From contig OV884059.1 in assembly GCA_930367215.1 (NCBI GenBank), forward strand, positions 11,246,945-11,310,944: a stretch of DNA of 64,000 nt, written 5' to 3'. How positions within the stretch are numbered: the stretch's first letter is position 1; each line of letters begins with the position of its first letter. A program made the position numbers and the translations under genes. The notes beneath the pieces are model-generated. The model ran no database searches, was not told the origin of the DNA, and saw only the letters and a program-made list of their open reading frames with translations. Source of the DNA: Pollenia angustigena. Taxonomy: Eukaryota > Arthropoda > Insecta > Diptera > Polleniidae. Of the stretch, positions 33,960-44,726 are shown piece after piece.

Positions 33960-34440
33960 TAATAACGTGTTGCCTTGAGACTGGGCATGGGCAGTCTGTA
34001 TGTTGTCTCCATTTATCCCTATTCCTTGCTGGGTCCTAGAAATCTCCAATGTTACTGAGCGTACATTCTAAGCGTACATACATCGCGTTAAGTTCTTGGA
34101 ATGGAGATCTCCGCTAGGATATTTTCATGGTGACCTTTTTCTCCTACTGCCTTGCGGCTTATAGTCAATGACATGAACATAATGACATGTCTCCTGAGAA
34201 GGGTTTTGAGGAATAAGAAAGATTCATTCAAGTATTTTTTAACAGACTCCAATATTAATGTAACTTTCCTGAACTTTTGCCTAAAATTGTCCATTCGATA
34301 TTGTACGAGGCCAAAAGATTTTAAGCATATCTGAAAACAAACATGTGTAGTGATTTTTGAACACCTTCGGTAACAAAGGAAGTTTCGCATCCAAAAAGTA
34401 GTAAAGTTAAGACACATGATTTAAATACTCCCATCTTGGT
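33960..34440 (-). pseudogene. RTE-type LINE C-terminal relic
   Basis: The minus strand reads MGVFKSCVLTLLLFGCETSF, VTEGVQKSLHMFV, then in another frame LKSFGLVQYRMDNF. These parallel the VLLYGCETWxVTKxxxxxLQxFVNxCLRxIL and FWPxTISNxxL run seen at 23.3 kb. The tail (RKAVGEKGHHENILAEI) is not clearly alignable. Heavily frameshifted, and GC-richer than its surroundings. Confidence 0.55.
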
Positions 34441-34597
34441 CTTAATAATGTTTATAGTAGAGACCTAAGCCTTTTTGGCAATTTTTTGCTTCTGCTTCAC
34501 TATTTACTCCATTTGTAAAACCTTTAAATGTCAGTAAGCAAATTTAGAAAGTTGGGCCAATGAAATCAATAGGAAATTCCTTAATTATAACCCACAG

Positions 34598-34762
34598 GTA
34601 GCAAGAAGAAGGGGACACCCTTAAAACGCATGGAGACGCCAAGTCCAAGCCGCACTACAAACTGCTAGATTTAGCTGGAATGAAGCCAAAAGATTAGCAT
34701 CTTATAGAACTAAATGTAGAGCAGTTATTAAGGCCCTTTCTTCCTTTTATATTTATATATAA
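34598..34762 (+). pseudogene. RTE-type LINE extreme C-terminus
   Basis: The plus strand reads VARRRGHP-stop-NAWRRQVQAALQ, then TARFSWNEAKRLASYRTKC and RAVIKALSSFYIYI, ending in TAA. This is the RRRGRPxxTWRR ... SWxExKxxAxNRxxWRxxVxAL ending of RTE-like elements. A single stop in 54 codons. Opposite strand to its neighbour, so a separate insertion. Confidence 0.75.
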
Positions 34763-35395
34763 AAGGACAATGCATCAGCTAAAAAATGAAATGTTTATCC
34801 AAAATAAACTTGATACGTTTTGCACGCGGAATCTGTTTATTGCTAGAAGGTCCCCGGGGGTATGTGGGGGAACATTGTAAGGATATTCTCCTACGGAAAA
34901 ACAGCTGCAGCCAATAACTCACATTCGGCAGAACAAAATTGGCAGGTATTTCTACTTTCTAAGAGGTTGATCAGGGAACCAGTTGCCAATGGGACTTTGG
35001 TTCTGGTTTTTCATAAGGCTCCTTTGAAAATCACATGGTGGCTGTTCTTTATACTCAAAATTGCGTGACGGGAGATTTTAAAGAGTCAACTTTGAGGGCT
35101 GGTTTTCCACCTCTCTAGGGGAGCTTCTTTTGCTCTCTAGGATCTAGAATCTTTCTAGGTGCTGCTTGCTTTTCAGCAGCAAAGGTAAGAAAGGCGAGTG
35201 TATGATTCTGCTCTTATATACACTTAAATTGCAACCTGTTTGACTTGATTGCGCTCACACATAGAGCATTGGCAAATGCAGTATTCTCCCTCAGTGCGAA
35301 GTGCACCATGGGGTTGGGTCCACATGACAAGGCACTTACGTAAATATAACTCGACTCATGCTGCCAGAAGTATGGCAACATCTATTTCTAGGTTA
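34763..35395. other. GC-richer unassigned sequence
   Basis: Probably transposon-derived (composition like the flanking LINE relics), but no motif in either strand lets me assign it. Confidence 0.4.
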
Positions 35396-35680
35396 GATTA
35401 GGTTCCATTGGCAGCCGTATTCAAGCACAGCTCACGTGGGTCCATTAATTAGTTTCCGTTACACGGTCTCCCAAGTGTTATATGCTAACTGGCTGCTAAT
35501 GTTTTTAATCAGCCGTTGATTCACTAAACCGCCTGTTCAAATCCATATCAGGTTTTATACCCAAGGGTTCTTCGACCAAATAGTTCGAGTCTTAAATTTC
35601 CGACCGGCCGGCCACTGATAGAAAAGATGTTCCGTTGACTCATCTTCCTTCTCCTTTACTCTCTTTAAAAGGATAATTTC
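35396..35680 (-). pseudogene. RNase H-type LINE C-terminus and 3' end
   Basis: The minus strand reads KEKEDESTEHLFYQWPAG, followed in a shifted frame by an RLELFGRRTLG-like stretch. This corresponds to EEEESTKHLICYCPAF and RLRLFGQRTL in the copy at 41.9 kb. The likely 3' terminus ends in CCTAATCTAACCTAG on the minus strand. Cysteines of the knuckle are partly lost. Confidence 0.6.
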
Positions 35681-35689
35681 TTAAGTTCT

Positions 35690-37333
35690 TAAATGAATCA
35701 TAATCATTTAACTATAAGAAACCATGCAGAAACACTTTTTTGGTTTATAATACCAAAAAGAAAAAAACATTTTGGACTACAATAGATTTCGGTTTAACCA
35801 TTTTTTTTTTGCAATATCATCCCTTCCCAATGGCTATTATGTCCTTATTTAAATTCAAATATTACAAATCTATTCTTGTTTTTTTTTTTTTAACAAATAA
35901 TAGATTGGATAAATACGAGATGTTTTTGTTTGCTGCTAATCGGCTTTTAATGCTGACACTTTCCATTTGTCACATAATAAATGTAGAAAATCTTTTGCAT
36001 TTTTTTTTTCATTTATCTCTTTTATAGTCATCAATAATGGTCATTTCAGTTATTTTCTGATATTTCCTTTCGACTTTAAATTTTTTTCTTTGCTACTTTA
36101 AAGCAGCAGCTGAGAATGATTTTTTGATTTCCAGTTGCCATATGGCCATTGTGCATGATTCTTTTTTTAGATTTTTGTTTTTATTTTGTAGCATTTTTGA
36201 GTCTAAGTAGAAAAATACAATTACCAAATAATGAACATGTCTGTCTGTATTCTCAAGACAACTGGTCATAAAACAAATACAAAATACAGACTTGCTTGTA
36301 AATATCAAGCCAAGGGTAAAAGGTCATATAATAAAAATTATTTTTAAAATGCATTTTATGTAAATTATGGGTTTATGTTTGTTAAGGAAATAATAAAAAT
36401 TAAAAAAAAAACAAATTCTTTATTTAATTTTTAAATAATGACTTAAACAACTCCCTAAAATATGCACTAGATTTTTTTAACAACTAAATATAGGCTAGAT
36501 CTTAAAAGAACTTTAAAAAAACAACAATTTATTATAAATGCCTGCCAAAGAAAGAACTTATGAGTTTTTTTTCTGGTAATTTAAACTTAAATTTATATAC
36601 TTCCCCGTTCTGTAAGTTTTATATTTATTAATGCTTCTTTTGTTAAAAGAAAGAATTTTTGATCTTCATCAATTTAATTGCCTTTAATGTTTGTAAATTA
36701 GCCACAATGAGTCTTAATATTTAAATTTATTTTAAATCATTTAAATTTAACCAAAATTACTTACAAATACGGGCACATAATAATGTCTACCCCTAAAAGT
36801 ATGCAAACATAACTTTTTTTTAAAACACCCTTTTAAAGCCTTTAAGAATTTATTGCTATAGGATTACAGCGATAGGGGTTTAAGGTAATTACGGTAATTA
36901 AGGTAATTTATGAGCTGCAATAAGGAACCTATGTGAGTTACACTTTTATGTAGATGTCTTAAAAATGTTATTTTCCTTATTAAGTGCTAACGAGTTTTAT
37001 GTTTAGTTGCATCTTGGTAGACATTTGTTAAAGGATTTTCTTTTAGTTGTCTTAGAACATGATATAGTTATCAAACGTGTAGCAATTTTTGTTAGATTTT
37101 TAAGTGGGTAAGATGCTTATGCTTAACATGTGCTTGCCAGTGTAACATAAGACCCTTAAAGTATACTAATAAAAAAAATAAAAGATTTCTAAGCCAAAAA
37201 TGGCAAAAGAAACCTGATGGTTATTTTAAATATAATAGCAAGCAAGTATATTTTATGTATTTTTCCGTCGTTTATAAGGAAGTCTTTCCATTTGGATTTT
37301 TTTATAGCGATATTTTTTATAGCATAACAACAA
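35690..37333. other. AT-rich spacer with one Su(Hw)-like motif
   Basis: No gene seen; the frame at 35740-36027 is a low-complexity hydrophobic reading without a domain. Confidence 0.5.
36795..36804 (-). promoter_or_regulatory. Su(Hw)-like motif AAAAGTATGC
   Basis: The reverse complement reads GTTTGCATACTTTTAGGGG. This is the closest match in the window to the Drosophila TTGCATACTTTTAGG core, including TTGC. Confidence 0.55.
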
Positions 37334-37341
37334 GTGTACAG

Positions 37342-37741
37342 TAGGGGTGTAACCAAATTTTGGCCCTAGCACTACGCAATAGCGAATATTCAGCCTTATT
37401 CCGGTTGTCGTTGTCGTAATCGCTCAAGTCGTTTTTTGTAAGAGACTAAAGGAACACACAACCAGTGTTCTTTAATCTCTTACAAAAAACGACTTGAGGG
37501 ATTACGACAACGACAACCGGAATAAGGCTGAATGTGTTATTTACGAAAACAATTTGTTTGGGTCGTTTGAAAAGAAAAAAATTTATTAAAAAAATTTTAA
37601 ATATTTTATTAATAAATGAAAAAGAGTTTCTTAATTATTAAAGTACTTGAATTTCAAATTTAATTTGCGTGTTGTTTAGCTTAAGTTTAGCTCTAGGGTC
37701 ATATTGATATTTGCAAAAAATGGGAATAAGTTATACCCCTA
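37342..37741. mobile_element. hAT-like MITE, 400 bp, with an internal hairpin
   Basis: Ends TAGGGGTGTAAC and GTTATACCCCTA are inverted repeats with one mismatch. Flanks GTGTACAG (37334-37341) and ATGTACAG (37742-37749) match at seven of eight bases, the 8-bp duplication expected for hAT elements. Inside, 37388-37457 and 37465-37533 are nearly perfect inverted arms (ATTCAGCCTTATTCCGGTTG on the left, CAACCGGAATAAGGCTGAAT on the right) with a 7-base loop. No reading frame. Confidence 0.85.
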
Positions 37742-37774
37742 ATGTACAGGTTTGCTGCTTCGATTGTTATGTCT

Positions 37775-37928
37775 GCGCCTTGCCCTGGTAGGCTAGCTAG
37801 TAGTGAGCTAGTCTATCAACCCCGGGGTTGCGGGTTCGATTCCCGCGAGAGACTCTGGTTTATTTCCTGCAGACAAGCGTAAAGCTTCGCGGGGATTAGC
37901 ATAGGGAATTAAAAAAAAAAAAAAAAAA
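37775..37928 (+). mobile_element. tRNA-derived SINE, full-length-looking copy
   Basis: Head GCGCCTTGCCCTGGTAGGC includes an A-box-like TGGTAGGCTAG. The B box GGTTCGATTCC is at 37833-37843, inside a perfect 5-bp T-stem (GCGGG/CCCGC). The tRNA-unrelated body reads GAGACTCTGGTTTATTTCC, TGCAGACAAGCG and GGGATTAGCATAGGGAATT, followed by 18 A residues. Pol III transcription and LINE-supplied retroposition are inferred from the family. Other copies: 13040-13403, 39419-39549 and 48988-49068. Confidence 0.9.
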
Positions 37929-37929
37929 C

Positions 37930-38690
37930 CTAGTTCTCCTGTCTTGTAGTTGCATTGCGGTTATCGCTCAACAGCACTTATAGGAATATCTGCTCTTAGG
38001 TTTCGTATGGTGTGACCCATAAAGTTTAATTTATGCCTTTGTATTGTATCAGTTTTACATAATTAGTGAAGAAAAACCTCGAAGTGGGTTTCCAAGGCAT
38101 TTGTTTGTAATAAAAAACTGCAGGACATTCATATGGCGAGGGGCAGCATTTCTTTTATAAAGTAATATTAATGGAACATTTGAATGAAATGGATTTATTT
38201 TGACAAGGTGAAAGAGCATTGGTGCTTACCAAAGGCTTACCTCGCCTTTCTTTATTCGATTGGCAATCTCTGCAGCTGAGCCGCCTGTTATTGTGATTGC
38301 AACTGCCGTGTTGGCCTAATATCAAAGTGGTCTAAGCCAATGGGTGAATAAAAAATGCTTTAACCAACTGCCCCTGAGTGCGAGAGCAACGAGCCCACTT
38401 TTGGGGTAGCAATTTGAGTGCATAATCCGACAAGATTATTCATTCGCCTCTTGTTAAGGAGCTGGAGCTATCTACCCTTCACAGCATTATAATAGTCGGC
38501 AGCATCAGTTGGATAGCAACAACATCAAGGAATGATCCTCCACTCAGGCCTTACTCACCCACAAAGTATTACAAATTAGCCCTTTATAAGGATTTCAGGA
38601 TCTCCCTTCCCGTGACCACAGCCACCATGGGATCACTGAGTGTATTTTTCGTTAAAAAGAACCATCATGCTTTGACTTTACAATAACAAA
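37930..38690. other. Unassigned sequence, GC-richer at 38220-38680
   Basis: The GC-richer stretch is probably transposon-derived but has no motif I recognise. Confidence 0.4.
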
Positions 38691-38699
38691 ATGCAAGGA

Positions 38700-39260
38700 T
38701 ATAGAATGAAACCATCTTCATTAAATTCTTATCAAGCAATTACAAATAGGCAATTGCGATTTCTTAGCCAACCCTTTCATATATTGCAATTTGATGGGTT
38801 TATCAGAGTAGCGATGAGAAGACAGATACCATCAACATATTTTAGATCATCTAACCGGCTACGAAGTCCTCATGCAATTTCTCTATAATCTGACATTGCC
38901 TGGGTCATTAGAATATCTAACATTATATTAAATAACAGTCGTGACATAACATAACCTTTCCGTAATCCTGTACTAACGTTAATTTTACTGCAAAAATCTA
39001 CTTCGGGATGAATACGATATTTTATATACATTTAAGCACATGCTCCTAATGAGCTCAATGATTTTCAGTGATGCTCCTTTAGATTGAATGGTTTTCCTCA
39101 ATGACATTGTCATTGAAAGTATCGAATGCCTTCTCAAAGTTATTAACCCATTTTTCGCCGACCGGCGATTTAAATTATCAGCACTCTTACGGTTTTTTTC
39201 AATGTTTTTTTTTCTTCTTATAAATGTCACTTAGAATCTTATTTGGTTATTATTTTCAAC
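38700..39260 (-). pseudogene. RTE-type reverse-transcriptase core relic
   Basis: The minus strand reads NFEKAFDTFND (family DFEKAFDSI), then GASLKIIELIRSMCLNVYKI, FCSKINVSTGLRKGYVMSRL, LFNIMLDILMTQAMSDYRE and, after a stop, GLRSRLDDLKYVDGICLL. The last two are decayed GVRQGCVLSPLLFNxxLD and the catalytic FADD box (here YVDG, missing the second aspartate). Frameshifts divide the blocks. RTE clade is inferred from GVRQGC-like rather than GVPQGS-like wording. Confidence 0.75.
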
Positions 39261-39418
39261 ATCTATCCACAGGAATGCGGCGAAAAATAGGTTAATATAA
39301 CATAATGAGGCGATCGACCCTCGACAGACCGTTCCACTATCTATGTGTGTTTATTATTTTGAGAAGTTGTTTATCATATTCTGGGTTTTTATAGGTTTTT
39401 TGCGTCTAGCTTGCGCAT

Positions 39419-39549
39419 TTTTTTTATAATTCCCTAAGCTGATCCCGCGGAGCTCTACGCTTGTCTGCAGGAAAACAGAATCTCTGGCGGGAATCGAACC
39501 CCGGCGCTGATGTACTAGCTCACTACTAGTTAGCCTACCAGGGCACTCC
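39419..39549 (-). mobile_element. tRNA-derived SINE, second copy
   Basis: The minus strand reads GTGCCCTGGTAGGCTAACTA, GTAGTGAGCTAGT, CGGGGTTCGATTCCCGCCA, GAGATTCTG, CTGCAGACAAGCGTAGAGC and CTTAGGGAATTATAAAAAAA. Same architecture as 37775-37928, slightly diverged. Confidence 0.88.
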
Positions 39550-39962
39550 TTAAATATTAGATGGCGAAAGATTGTTGGTGGAGATTTATATATTCTCGTT
39601 TGGCCCGGGGAAGAGCATTGAAGTATGTATATGTATCAGCCCATATCAGCCATACCATTTTAATTTCTAATTTGGCTTCCAGGTTTCTTCACAGGCTGCC
39701 GCTTAAGCCTCTGTGGCCTTGCTGTTTACCCAATTCGATCTATAGCACAGCACAGTGTTTTGACGGCGATGTATAACAGTGTATCAGATGAGTACTGACT
39801 GTTGTTACTACCTAACAGAACATATAGTTTGCAAATTGAAAGTCAAATAAAATTTATTTAATTTTGTCATTATTACATGTAAAACTTGAAGTACTTAGTG
39901 GTTCAATAAGCAACAAAAGCAATAAATCTGCCTTTTTTAATTAAGAAGTTGAACAAGCGCCT

Positions 39963-40248
39963 TGTAACACTACATGACAATTTTTTGACCAAATGAATTT
40001 GACACCTTATCTTTATGTAAAATTTTCCGCTGAATCCGATATGAAATCAGAATTTTCAAAAGTAGAACAGTTTTTTGCATTTCAGTCACATTTTAAAAAA
40101 CACAAATAACGGTTATTTTGGAATATCTCAAAAACTATTCTACTTTTGACAATTCTGACTTCATATTCGGATTCAAATTTTACATAAAGATCAGCTGTCA
40201 GATTCATTTGGTCACGACTTTGTTGAAATTTTGTCACGTAGTGTAACA
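39963..40248. mobile_element. MITE, 286 bp, arms over 100 bp
   Basis: The left end TGTAACACTACATGACAA pairs with the right end TTGTCACGTAGTGTAACA. The similarity continues inward through CAAATGAATTTGACA/TGTCAGATTCATTTG, TTATGTAAAATTTT/AAATTTTACATAA and CAAAAGTAGAA/TTCTACTTTTG. Imperfect foldback with no coding sequence. Confidence 0.85.
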
Positions 40249-40249
40249 T

Positions 40250-40840
40250 GCTTTGTATTGTTATTAATAAGTTATATGTCAAGCTTAAACTGTAGTTGCA
40301 TTAGGTCGGAATTAACATGTTTTATCTCAACTTATTTTTTATTTTTTAAAGAAAGAAAGGAACAATATAAAGATTTTGGTATTCTTTTATTCATTATACT
40401 TTGTTTTAATTGGCATTCGAATTCGGGCAAATGCAAATTCTTTAAATTTTGTTTTAAACTTTATAGAATTATTTAAAAGTTTTTTTTTAAATTTATTTTT
40501 TTGTTATTTATTGTGCTTTCTCTTGATACATTTTCTTCGCGTGTGCTACTTTATTTCCACTTTTCATGTCTTTAATAATGCAAAAGCTACTTTTTTATCT
40601 TGAGTTAAAAAAAAACTTTTTTTTTTGGTTTTATTTCCTTTATTGGGAAGTTATGTTTAAGTTTGAGAAAAGAAAAAAATTAAAAAGTTTTATAGAAACA
40701 AGTATATAGTTTGGACGGTCATGCAGTCCCATTTGACACCTTAGATGGTTCTGTTTTATAAAGGAGATTAAAATTGTTTAAAATTGTTCTAACAATTAAC
40801 ATTTTTAGGTTTTGAAGAGGGTCTCACTAAAAACGATCCG
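40250..40840. other. AT-rich spacer, no gene seen
   Basis: Hydrophobic low-complexity frames at 40231-40603 overlap each other in different phases and lack any domain. Confidence 0.5.
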
Positions 40841-40844
40841 ATAA

Positions 40845-42050
40845 TGCCAAAAAATACCTTGGACAGCAAACAGAACTGAAAGATGCGACTAATTTCAAGG
40901 GCTACTTAGGCAGACTCTGCACTATACTGCTGTAAAACAGCTTTTGGCGTAAAGTGGGGAATCAACCGAAGGAATGTATACTGGTTATACGAATGTGTCA
41001 TCAAACCCATTCTATTCCACTGCGCATCTGTTTGGTGGTCGGGAAGAACCACCAAGTCAATTTTAAACGTCTTATGAGAATGGTGGTAATCATCGTTACA
41101 TGTCCCATTAGAACCAATCCATCTAAGGCAATCGTTACGACCTTGAACTGTTAACCGCTAGACATTTTGCAGAAAAAGTTGGCAGCAAACACAGCGGTAA
41201 GACTAAGGGCAACTAGAGCATGGAGGGATAAAGACATCGGACGTGCAAGAATCCTGTATGATATAAATTGGAAAACGGACATTGATTATGAAAAACCTTA
41301 ACCCATTTTTGAGACTGGTTTCACCGTACTCATTTTGGAACGCATGGCTTAGTACGATGAACTACAAATTCCGCCGGATTCGACGGGTCTTTAACTTTAA
41401 ATGGTATCTTCCCTCCGTATTCATAATCGATTATTTAATTTCACAAACGTTTAAAAAGCATAATTTTCATAGTAAATTTGTTCTTTAAAACTTTATTTAA
41501 TTTAAAAATTTTATGAATACAGGCATTAGGCTGCCGGATCACTGTAGTGTCATTCAGGCCGAAAAAATTACCATCTGCACAGCCGTGGAGCACATTCGGT
41601 ACGGTAAGATATCTGGAAGGGATATTCGGACTATTAGCGATAGTAAAGAAGTTAAAAAATATCTGCAGAGGGTGTTTATCACATCGAAATTTGTCCGAGA
41701 ACGCCGGATATCTCTGGAGGAGATAGTTAAAGCATTGGACACAGTTGCATACATGGAAACTGCGTGCCTTAAGGCTCTTCGGGCTTCACCTTAAGAACCT
41801 AATTGCGATGGTAACTGGCCACTGGCCCGTTGCGAAACACGGCCAAACGCTAGGGCTCCCTTTTAATGACAAAGAGGAGGAAGAATCAACGAAACATCTT
41901 ATCTGTTATTGCCCGGCATTCGGAGACTTAAGACTCAGACTGTTTGGTCAAAGAACCCTTAGGAAAAAACCTCTCTCTCTGAAGTTGATTCGAACAGGCT
42001 TCATTCCTTCATTGAATCACCCAGATGGCTGGGTGAGAATGTCAACAGCG
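40845..42050 (+). pseudogene. RNase H-type LINE (I/Jockey-superfamily) 3' half relic
   Basis: The plus strand begins with KKYLG (reverse-transcriptase thumb), then KWGINRRNVYWLYECVIKP and ILFHCASVWW. After a MITE insertion at 41415-41523 the ribonuclease H domain follows: IRLPDHCSVIQAE, DIRTISDSKEVKKYL. Then come LIAMVTGHWPVAKHGQTLGL, PFNDKEEEESTKHLICYCPA and RLRLFGQRTL (C-terminal knuckle). The reverse-transcriptase active site and everything upstream are absent. Multiple frameshifts. Best-preserved of four such relics in the window. Confidence 0.82.
41415..41523. mobile_element. 109-bp MITE inserted in a LINE relic
   Basis: CCGTATTCATAAT at the left and ATTTTATGAATACAGG at the right are the same termini as the element at 18306-18396. 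It separates the reverse-transcriptase linker from the ribonuclease H domain, so it moved after the LINE was in place. Confidence 0.78.
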
Positions 42051-42240
42051 TGGTGGCCACGTTTGAGTCACAATTTTTGTGGTAAGTTTTAACTATTTTT
42101 ACGCATTATTCGGTTGTGAAACGATCCATATTCGCAAGTGGCAAACCTTTTACCAAATAAATGAGACTTCAAATGACAGATATTTAACAGCTGATAGCCT
42201 TGCCAGACTGGCGGTATTTAAATCACTTAATGGATATTTC
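42050..42240 (-). pseudogene. Mariner 5'-end fragment
   Basis: Read on the minus strand, CCGCCAGTCTGGCAAGGCTA, CATTTATTTGGTAAAAGGTT and GAATATGGATCGTTT parallel the paired 5' ends at 51970-52330 (CCGCTGGTCTGGCAAGGCTG, ATTTATTTAGTGAAAGGTTT). The core AAACGATCCATATTCG is inverted relative to that copy. No transposase body follows. Confidence 0.45.
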
Positions 42241-42249
42241 TGTACTTGA

Positions 42250-43014
42250 ATTCGCATTAAAATTATTGAACTTTTATATTTTTGTCAGCGATAAATTGTT
42301 GTGATGCTGCGTATATATTGTAAATTTTTGTAATAAAGTTCTGCTCTCACAGTCTTCATGATTAGAGATTTAGTCGGCCAGTTTTCAAGAACGTGATTCA
42401 GTGATCGACCGTCCAGGAAATATTCGCACTTAAGGCAATGTGGAAGAGAGTTGAAAAGTATCAATCTGTCTCAATTCGCCGTTGTTCTGGATAGTGAGGT
42501 AGTTGTAGTGAACGTTTAGGCACAAATATTGAAAATTAAACACAAATATATTTTTTTTACTACCACCTTCTAAAACCTATTCACAGCTTGTATTGATTTT
42601 TACAAAAACTGTGGATTATGTTTTAAAATTGTATAAGTATATATTTCCCAAATTTTGCACTGGTACCACGAAAATGTTAAATTTGATATGGTTAGTAACC
42701 CTACGGCTGTTGCTTATAAACAAAGATACTTTGTTTTTATTTCTTTGGTATAATGGTTATATATATTTATTAATATGCATTCCCATATTAATTTTTCGGG
42801 TGTTTATCAACATTTATAAATAAACACGAATGAACGTTCTCTTAAGTTTAAAATGTTATATATAACTATATAGTAAAATAGTTTTAATTGATTGAGTAGA
42901 TTTTTATTTTGTGAATGAAGTATAGAATTAAATAATTTACGAACAATTAACATTCACCTTATAATTTATAATTAAAATAATTTTCATTCCTTAAACAAAG
43001 TTAGTGCACACAAA
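42250..43014. other. Spacer, no gene seen
   Basis: 42593-42823 is a hydrophobic AT-biased frame with no domain and no recognisable splice or promoter context. Confidence 0.5.
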
Positions 43015-43363
43015 GAAAAAAACATGGTTGTGGTAAACATATTCTAAGAGCAACATATTATGATAAGAATTATGATTGTAGTCACCATATTAGGATTATT
43101 ATTGAATCATATTATGACTAAATATACTCGTAATATGTCATCATAATATTTTTCCCTTAATCATATTATTTTTCTGGTTATCATACTAAGTTAAGAAGTA
43201 ATCAAATTATTGTCATGTTAATCATAATAAGCTAAGAAATTAATCATATTATTGTCATGTTAATCATAATAAGCTAAGAAGTAATCATATTATCATCATG
43301 TTAATCATAATAAATTTAGAAGCAATCATATTATGATACAGCACGTTTCATAGCTGTCATTAA

Positions 43364-43573
43364 GGGTGAGTTCCAAAACATCAGTTGCAAAGCAACTCGC
43401 TTTTTTAAGTGCTTTCTACCAAGCAACCGTGAAAAATTTTACAATGTTATCTGTACCAAAGTTCACTAAAAACAATATCGATGCGTAAACAATAATCAAA
43501 CTAGATATAGTTAAACTCTATGATACTTTTTTGACTTTGACTGCAAAGTATTATGATGTTTAGGAACTCAGCC
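43364..43573. mobile_element. Harbinger-like MITE, 210 bp, TAA target duplication
   Basis: GGGTGAGTTCCAAAACATCA and the reverse complement of the right end, GGCTGAGTTCCTAAACATCA, differ at two positions. TAA flanks both ends (43361-43363 and 43574-43576), the 3-bp duplication typical of PIF/Harbinger. Confidence 0.85.
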
Positions 43574-43657
43574 TAAAATACAAAATAAATTAAAATATTT
43601 TTGCATCGATTTTTTATTTTGTGGCTTTTTACAATTTTTCTTAATGTTAATCAAATA

Positions 43658-43880
43658 GCGGAGTTCAATATAAGGCTTGCAAAAGAGCAAATGAAAAATC
43701 TTTGGTTTCCATGGGCAACCGCGTGTGTCCATTTTTTCGATTTTAAGATGTTGATGAAATATCGTAGCACTTTTATAAAATATAACGAAATCTCTGTGTG
43801 TTTTATTGTTGGATTTTTCAAAAAAACTATGATATTTTGCATTTGCACTAACAAATCACTAATACTTGAATGAACTCCGC
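43658..43880. mobile_element. MITE, 223 bp, ends GCGGAGTTCA, TA flanks
   Basis: GCGGAGTTCA at the left and TGAACTCCGC at the right are exact inverted repeats, each directly flanked by TA. The two overlapping frames inside (43601-43873 plus, 43651-43854 minus) mirror each other and have no domain. Confidence 0.75.
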
Positions 43881-44332
43881 TAATATTTTAATTTTTTAAT
43901 TTCTTTAAACTTATTTTTTTATGGAATTTTATCTTTTAATTAACTAACCGCTCACAAATAAAAAAAAAAAACGGCACAACTGCTTAAAAATTATTTTACA
44001 AATGGCGCTAACATAATATGATTAATGTAAAAATAGTTTGATTGCATCTTTAACATAATATGATATATGTATAGAAAGTAATCATGTTATGGCTATTAAA
44101 TATCATGATATGGTTGTGAGAAAAATAATATGTTTAGAAAGTTATCATAATTAAGTTGTTAGAAAAATAATTATTTTTCGGTCAACAATACTCAAATTCA
44201 TAATTGCGATAAACATTGATATGTTTACAGTAACTATAATATTGTTGATTATAAATAAAAATAACAATTATTTGTTTACGACAACAATATATTGTTACAT
44301 TGAACATAGTGTTGTTGCCGTAACCATGCGTT

Positions 44333-44726
44333 TAGTTGGAATTACAAGTGATATGGGTACGAGTAATTGATACAAATTTAGCAAACTACGCAGAAACTCT
44401 AACAATGCAAATTTTACAGCGTTTCTTCATAAACAACTTTCAGGCAATCGGTCATTTCATTTTGGGTTATTGAAAGGTATACACGTTGTAATAAAATGAC
44501 AAAAAAAAAGTAAAAGTTGAATACAGAGCAAAGTTCAATTGAAAAGCATATGTGCTATTAAAATATTACCATAACCTAAATTTGGATTTTTAAGAAAAAA
44601 AGGTATATTAATTATATAAGTTAATTTAAATTTTAACTGAATATTCTTTATTGCGTATGCAATTTAGAATTTCAATAAAACAGGAAGTGCCCAAAGTGTG
44701 TTCGAGGTTTTTCCATTGCGGAGCTA
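44333..44726. other. Short spacer, nothing recognised
   Basis: AT-rich sequence between the foldback cluster and the mariner. Confidence 0.5.

Larger units (their letters stand above)
43015..44332. mobile_element. Composite AT-rich foldback with two MITEs nested inside
   Basis: Ends ACATGGTTGTGGTAAACA and (reverse complement of right) GCATGGTTACGGCAACAAC are related. Arms are full of TAATCATATTAT on the left and ATAATATGATTA on the right, i.e. inverted. The left arm has about three tandem 41-bp units TAAGAAGTAATCATATTA, TTGTCATGTTAATCATAA. Two MITEs at 43364-43573 and 43658-43880 lie between the arms. Confidence 0.6.

Noticed and set aside
37833..37843. A true tRNA gene at the GGTTCGATTCC site
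   Set aside because: The B box and T-stem are perfect, but the acceptor and anticodon arms do not form and the sequence continues into a body with a poly(A) tail found in other copies, so it is a SINE.
43601..43873. 90-codon hydrophobic plus-strand frame
   Set aside because: It covers a TA-flanked MITE and has an equally long mirror frame on the other strand.
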